Below are positions 7,565-10,111 of a DNA stretch of 10,111 nucleotides, piece by piece. Within the stretch, counting starts at the first letter, position 1; each line of letters opens with the position of its first letter. The notes beneath the pieces were generated by a model. That model was not told where the DNA came from. It saw only the letters and a list, made by a program, of their open reading frames with translations, and ran no database searches. This stretch comes from Actinomycetota bacterium. GTDB taxonomy: Bacteria > Actinomycetota > Actinomycetes > S36-B12 > UBA5976. The stretch spans positions 1-10,111 of the forward strand of contig RFTO01000028.1 of the NCBI GenBank assembly GCA_009923375.1, read 5' to 3'. Position numbers and translations under genes: made by a program.

Positions 7565-7903
7565 ATACAGCACGATGAAAAATGCGAGCGCGCACCAACT
7601 CACGGCGTTCGACACAACGATCTCTCCAAACCAGCCGTGGATGATGCCGGCCGGAGGCGACTCGGCAAACCACATGAATCCGAAGAGATCACTCACCCAT
7701 AGTGCGATGGCCGCACCTCTGACCCAGCGATCCGGCCAGAGCACTGCGAGAACTCCGACGACCACGATGACCACCCAGTGGTGGCTCCACGAAATGGGCG
7801 AGATGAGCAACCCCGTGAGAGCAACAGTTGTGAAGGCCATCAGCTGGTCGAGCACCTCGGTGTCGCTGAGCTTGGGCAAGATCGCGGCACACAATCCGAG
7901 CAC
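7484..7903 (-). CDS. C-terminal part of frameshifted GT87 mannosyltransferase
   Basis: A 139-residue open frame beginning at a GTG at 7903 that has no ribosome binding site of its own. It continues the mannosyltransferase exactly where the upstream frame loses its hydrophobic pattern. It contains several membrane helices and ISPISWSHHW, the family's conserved C-terminal His-containing motif; in the reconstructed protein these histidines are near residues 326-327. Joining it to the upstream part after removing one copy of a 7-bp duplication gives a 424-residue protein, the usual GT87 length. It is therefore most likely not an independent gene. Its last 81 bp overlap the permease gene on the other strand. 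Confidence 0.7.
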   Translation of the reverse strand: MLGLCAAILPKLSDTEVLDQLMAFTTVALTGLLISPISWSHHWVVIVVVGVLAVLWPDRWVRGAAIALWVSDLFGFMWFAESPPAGIIHGWFGEIVVSNAVSWCALAFFIVLYLRLQKFNHLQALPAGNRQHQGAEGTS

Positions 7904-8765
7904 AGCGCACAGCTGCGCAGGCGGCCAGCCACATCCATGACTGAGGGTCGCTCCCCGGCCACAGTCTCATCACGACGCCACTGAGGCTCTGGTTGCTGAC
8001 GTACGCCGGGCTGCCGATATCGCCAGAGTGAGCGCGCATCCAGGTGATGTAATCCATGAACGAGCCGCGGATCACAAGCTCGGCCGCAGCGGTGCACAGC
8101 GCTGCGGTGGCGATGCTTACAGCGAGCGCACGCCACTGCCGGCGCCAAAGGAAATACAGCAAGAAGACCAACGGGGTGAGCTTGATCGCTGCGGCGATTC
8201 CCACGCCGATTCCGCGCCAGCGCAGGGGAAGCCAGAACACATCGGCGAAGACGAGCAGGAACAGCGCGAAGTTGACCTGGCCGAAACCGAAGGTGAGCCG
8301 GAAAGGATCGGTGAACATCGCTGCGACGATGACCAGGCCGATGACAATTCGCAACCTGGTGGTCAGCGGCAACCGCCCGCAGACGGTCTCATAGACCAGT
8401 GCGCACACCGCAAAACCAGCGATCATGACGATAACGGCATCAATGGCTACCGGCAGCAAGGCCAAGGGGGACAACCACAGCAGTGCGAACGGCGGGTAAG
8501 TGAAAGGAAGTGCCACTTCCTCATGGGTGGTGCCGTAGAGCGGCCGGTGATCCCGCAGCGTGCTGATCACGGAATCGCGGTAAATGCGCAGATCCAAACC
8601 GAAGATGTTGCGGCTCACCTGGAAGGTGGCAGCCAACCCGACGACAATCACGAAGGCGATGCCGATAACCAACCATGCTCGGCGGCGGGCGAGGCGCTCG
8701 ACATTGCGGCCGAAAGCATCGTGCGCGAGTGCGCGCAAACCAAAGTCAGCCCCGTTAAGTGACAT
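7689..8765 (-). CDS. GT87 polyprenyl-phosphomannose-dependent mannosyltransferase, N-terminal part (frameshifted gene)
   Basis: The open frame gives 358 residues, of which about the first 285 are authentic. GT87 (PimE-like, DUF2029) enzymes are polytopic GT-C glycosyltransferases that move mannose from polyprenyl-phosphate-mannose to envelope glycolipids or glycans on the outer face of the membrane. D58 in GLDLRIYRD fits the family's catalytic Asp in the first external loop, and FTYPPFALLWLSPL (88-101) is the family's FTYPP motif. Many membrane helices follow. From about residue 286 the sequence becomes charged and Cys/Arg-rich (around RCARIVCRDL), which is out-of-frame coding. The true continuation, with the WSHHW motif, is in another frame, so the gene as sequenced (7484-8765) is broken. 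The ATG at 8765 has no ribosome binding site but a -10-like TACTAT 7 nt upstream. The exact acceptor is unknown. Confidence 0.8.
   Translation of the reverse strand: MSLNGADFGLRALAHDAFGRNVERLARRRAWLVIGIAFVIVVGLAATFQVSRNIFGLDLRIYRDSVISTLRDHRPLYGTTHEEVALPFTYPPFALLWLSPLALLPVAIDAVIVMIAGFAVCALVYETVCGRLPLTTRLRIVIGLVIVAAMFTDPFRLTFGFGQVNFALFLLVFADVFWLPLRWRGIGVGIAAAIKLTPLVFLLYFLWRRQWRALAVSIATAALCTAAAELVIRGSFMDYITWMRAHSGDIGSPAYVSNQSLSGVVMRLWPGSDPQSWMWLAACAAVRCARIVCRDLAQAQRHRGARPADGLHNCCSHGVAHLAHFVEPPLGGHRGRRSSRSALAGSLGQRCGHRTMGE
7900..7913 (-). repeat. 7-bp tandem duplication that causes the mannosyltransferase frameshift
   Basis: On the minus strand GCTGTGC occurs twice back to back, at 7913-7907 and 7906-7900. 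Removing one copy restores one continuous frame reading LAACAAVLGLCAAILPKL, a natural membrane-helix sequence, and brings the gene to 425 codons including the stop. It is either a real slippage mutation or an assembly error. Confidence 0.8.
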
Positions 8766-8778
8766 ATTGTCGATAGTA
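8766..8778 (-). promoter_or_regulatory. Possible leaderless promoter of the mannosyltransferase gene
   Basis: On the minus strand TACTAT (8778-8773) matches the actinobacterial TAnnnT -10 pattern and is followed by 7 nt and then the ATG at 8765, which would place the transcription start on or next to the start codon. No Shine-Dalgarno sequence is present, consistent with a leaderless mRNA. No clear -35 is seen. Confidence 0.45.
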
Positions 8779-8900
8779 ACAGCGGGGCTACCGCAGACTA
8801 GTTAGAACAGATGAGTTCAGTCAGTAGTGCCTACTTCACTGTCGCCGCAGCGGCATCATCATGTCCGCGTCGCACAACGTGTGCGCGGAAAGGCGGCATC

Positions 8901-9821
8901 ATGGTCAGCATCCCGGAGCGTTACATCGTCGGTTGGGATGGCTCCCCCGGCGCTACGGCCGCGCTGGATTGGGCACTGGCCCAATCTCGCGGCACTCACA
9001 CCAAAGTTCATCTCCTACACGCAGTTCTCGCCATTCCGCCGGGACCGTACGGCGAAGTCGCCCTCGATCAAGGCGTGTATGACGACATTGCCCAGGCCGT
9101 GCTCGCTCTGGGTATCGACTACGCCAAGGAGCATGCCCCCGATGTCACTGTGACGACGGAGCGCGCCTACCGCGGAGTCACGGGCGCATTGATGGATGCT
9201 GCCCGACCTCACGATGTCATCGTGCTCGGAACGCGCGGTTACGGCGGATTCATGACGATGATCGTCGGATCGTCGTGCATTCAAGCGGCGACTCATGCGC
9301 AGGTGCCGGTGGTTGTTGTGCACCCGCAGGAGAACAGCCATCCGAGTTACGCGAGCGCCGGCCCGGTGGTCATCGCCATTGACGGCACGGACCTGAGCAA
9401 GCAAGCGATGCAGTTCGGGCTGATGATGGCGTCGCTGCTGCATCGCGAGGCGATCGTCATTCACGCGTGGACTCTGCCGCCGGTGGAGATCGTTCCGCCG
9501 AGTTTCATCGCGGCAGATGAGGCGGCGGCCATCGCAGCTGAGCAGCAACGGATCGCAGCCGAGTTCCTGGCCGGCTGGCGATCGGAGTTTCCGGATGTCA
9601 AGGTCACTTTGCGAGTCATCCAGGGAAACACCGCTGCTGTCTTACTCGAAGCAGCTAAAACTGCGAGCTTGGTGGTGACTGGATCGCGCGGTCGCGGTGA
9701 GTTCCGCGGAGCGTTCCTGGGCAGCACCAGCAACGCCCTGATTCACCACGCCGGCTGCCCGATTGCGATCGTGCGCACCGAGCAACCAGCGGTGGCGAAG
9801 CAACAACCTGTGGCGGCCTGA
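8901..9821 (+). CDS. Tandem-domain universal stress protein (ATP-binding type)
   Basis: A 306-residue cytoplasmic protein with two UspA domains, at residues 6-142 and 154-293. Each domain has the ATP-binding pattern G-2x-G-9x-G-S: G110, G113 and G123-S124 in the first, and G261, G264 and G274-S275 in the second. Each also has the nucleotide-contacting Asp near its first strand (D13 in GWDGS and D161 in AIDGT). Tandem Usp proteins are numerous in actinobacteria and respond to hypoxia, stationary phase and other stress; the specific role here is unknown. The ATG at 8901 is chosen because GGAAAGG (8887-8893) precedes it by 7 nt and the domain starts at once; an in-frame ATG at 8811 would add 30 residues unlike any Usp. 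The region 8766-8900 is shared with the divergent mannosyltransferase gene. Confidence 0.93.
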   Translation: MVSIPERYIVGWDGSPGATAALDWALAQSRGTHTKVHLLHAVLAIPPGPYGEVALDQGVYDDIAQAVLALGIDYAKEHAPDVTVTTERAYRGVTGALMDAARPHDVIVLGTRGYGGFMTMIVGSSCIQAATHAQVPVVVVHPQENSHPSYASAGPVVIAIDGTDLSKQAMQFGLMMASLLHREAIVIHAWTLPPVEIVPPSFIAADEAAAIAAEQQRIAAEFLAGWRSEFPDVKVTLRVIQGNTAAVLLEAAKTASLVVTGSRGRGEFRGAFLGSTSNALIHHAGCPIAIVRTEQPAVAKQQPVAA

Positions 9822-9845
9822 TCCAGGTTCGCTCGCTCACGTGGG

Positions 9846-10111
9846 TCAGCGACAGCTGATCGAGAATGCGGCCATACACTCGGTCAGCTCAATGATACTT
9901 TGCCCACCCCGAGTCGCTGTTCCTCCGGCTTCAGACACTTTTTGAGAAACCACATTCGCGCTTTCGGAAACATTGGAGATATTGATCGTCATCTCTTCAG
10001 CCGAAGCAGCCATGCGCGTTGCGTTGTCACTACCGTTATTGGCGCTACTCGCGACTTGGTGAGAAGCGCTTGCCAGCGACTCTGCATAAATCACCAGTCG
10101 TTTCGTATCTT
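9846..10111 (-). CDS. Methyl-accepting chemotaxis-like protein, truncated C-terminus (5' part outside window)
   Basis: The frame is open from the right edge to a TGA at 9848-9846, giving 87 residues. The sequence is a helical, Ala/Ser-rich stretch (for example AASAEEMTINISNVSESANV) that resembles the descending helix of the cytoplasmic signalling domain of chemoreceptors. The protein then ends in ECMAAFSISCR. The conserved hairpin tip (an E-x-T-N-LLALNA type motif) that contacts CheA and CheW is absent, as is the returning helix, so about 100 or more expected residues are missing. It converges on the stress-protein gene with only 24 bp between stops, which leaves no room for the lost part. 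The stretch 9901-10111 is about 52% GC by hand count against about 62% in sampled neighbours. A decayed gene or rearrangement end is likely; a non-chemotaxis helical protein is the alternative. Confidence 0.55.
   Translation of the reverse strand, partial: DTKRLVIYAESLASASHQVASSANNGSDNATRMAASAEEMTINISNVSESANVVSQKVSEAGGTATRGGQSIIELTECMAAFSISCR

Noticed and set aside
7689..7906. The charged C-terminal 70 or so residues of the 358-residue frame as a real protein tail
   Set aside because: The other frame over the same DNA continues the membrane helices and the WSHHW motif, so this tail is out-of-frame sequence caused by the 7-bp duplication.
8028..8762. Open plus-strand frame of 244 codons rich in Gln, Asp and Arg
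   Set aside because: It is antisense to the mannosyltransferase, and the sense frame carries the GT87 motifs.
9015..9548. Open minus-strand frame of 177 codons
   Set aside because: It is antisense to the tandem universal stress protein, which has two intact ATP-binding motifs.

Overview
The window looks like a chromosomal stretch from a moderately high-GC actinobacterium (about 60% GC by eye). The support is a mycobacterial Sdh1-type succinate dehydrogenase operon, a GT87 (PimE-like) polyprenyl-phosphomannose-dependent mannosyltransferase, a two-domain universal stress protein and a probable leaderless promoter. I see no rRNA, tRNA, CRISPR array or insertion sequence, and I do not assign a genus.

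Layout, left to right. (1) Positions 1-1809, minus strand: the N-terminal 603 residues of a secreted protein with seven compact RCC1-like repeats followed by fibronectin-III and Ig-like domains; it runs off the left edge. (2) 1810-2068: divergent intergenic region. (3) 2069-2959, plus: an alanine-rich coiled-coil protein of unknown function. (4) 2977-3020: a perfect 19-bp hairpin between convergent genes, probably a two-way terminator. (5) 3042-6535, minus: sdhC-sdhA-sdhB in transcription order, a tight three-gene operon for respiratory complex II. (6) 6536-6778: divergent intergenic region with short repeats. (7) 6779-7564, plus: a TauE/SafE-family permease. (8) 7484-8765, minus: a GT87 mannosyltransferase gene split by a frameshift, overlapping the permease tail-to-tail by 81 bp. 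(9) 8901-9821, plus: a tandem-domain universal stress protein. (10) 9846-10111, minus: the 3' end of a methyl-accepting-chemotaxis-like gene that stops before the signalling tip and enters from the right edge.

The genes do not form one system. The only clear functional unit is the sdh operon, which links the TCA cycle to the quinone pool. The rest are individual envelope, transport and stress genes in alternating orientation.

I did not find a convincing new multi-gene system. The items most worth a second look are the 7-bp tandem duplication that exactly explains the mannosyltransferase frameshift, the truncated and lower-GC chemoreceptor remnant, the cysteine-paired seven-repeat secreted protein, and the Cys/His-rich loops of the Sdh membrane anchor.
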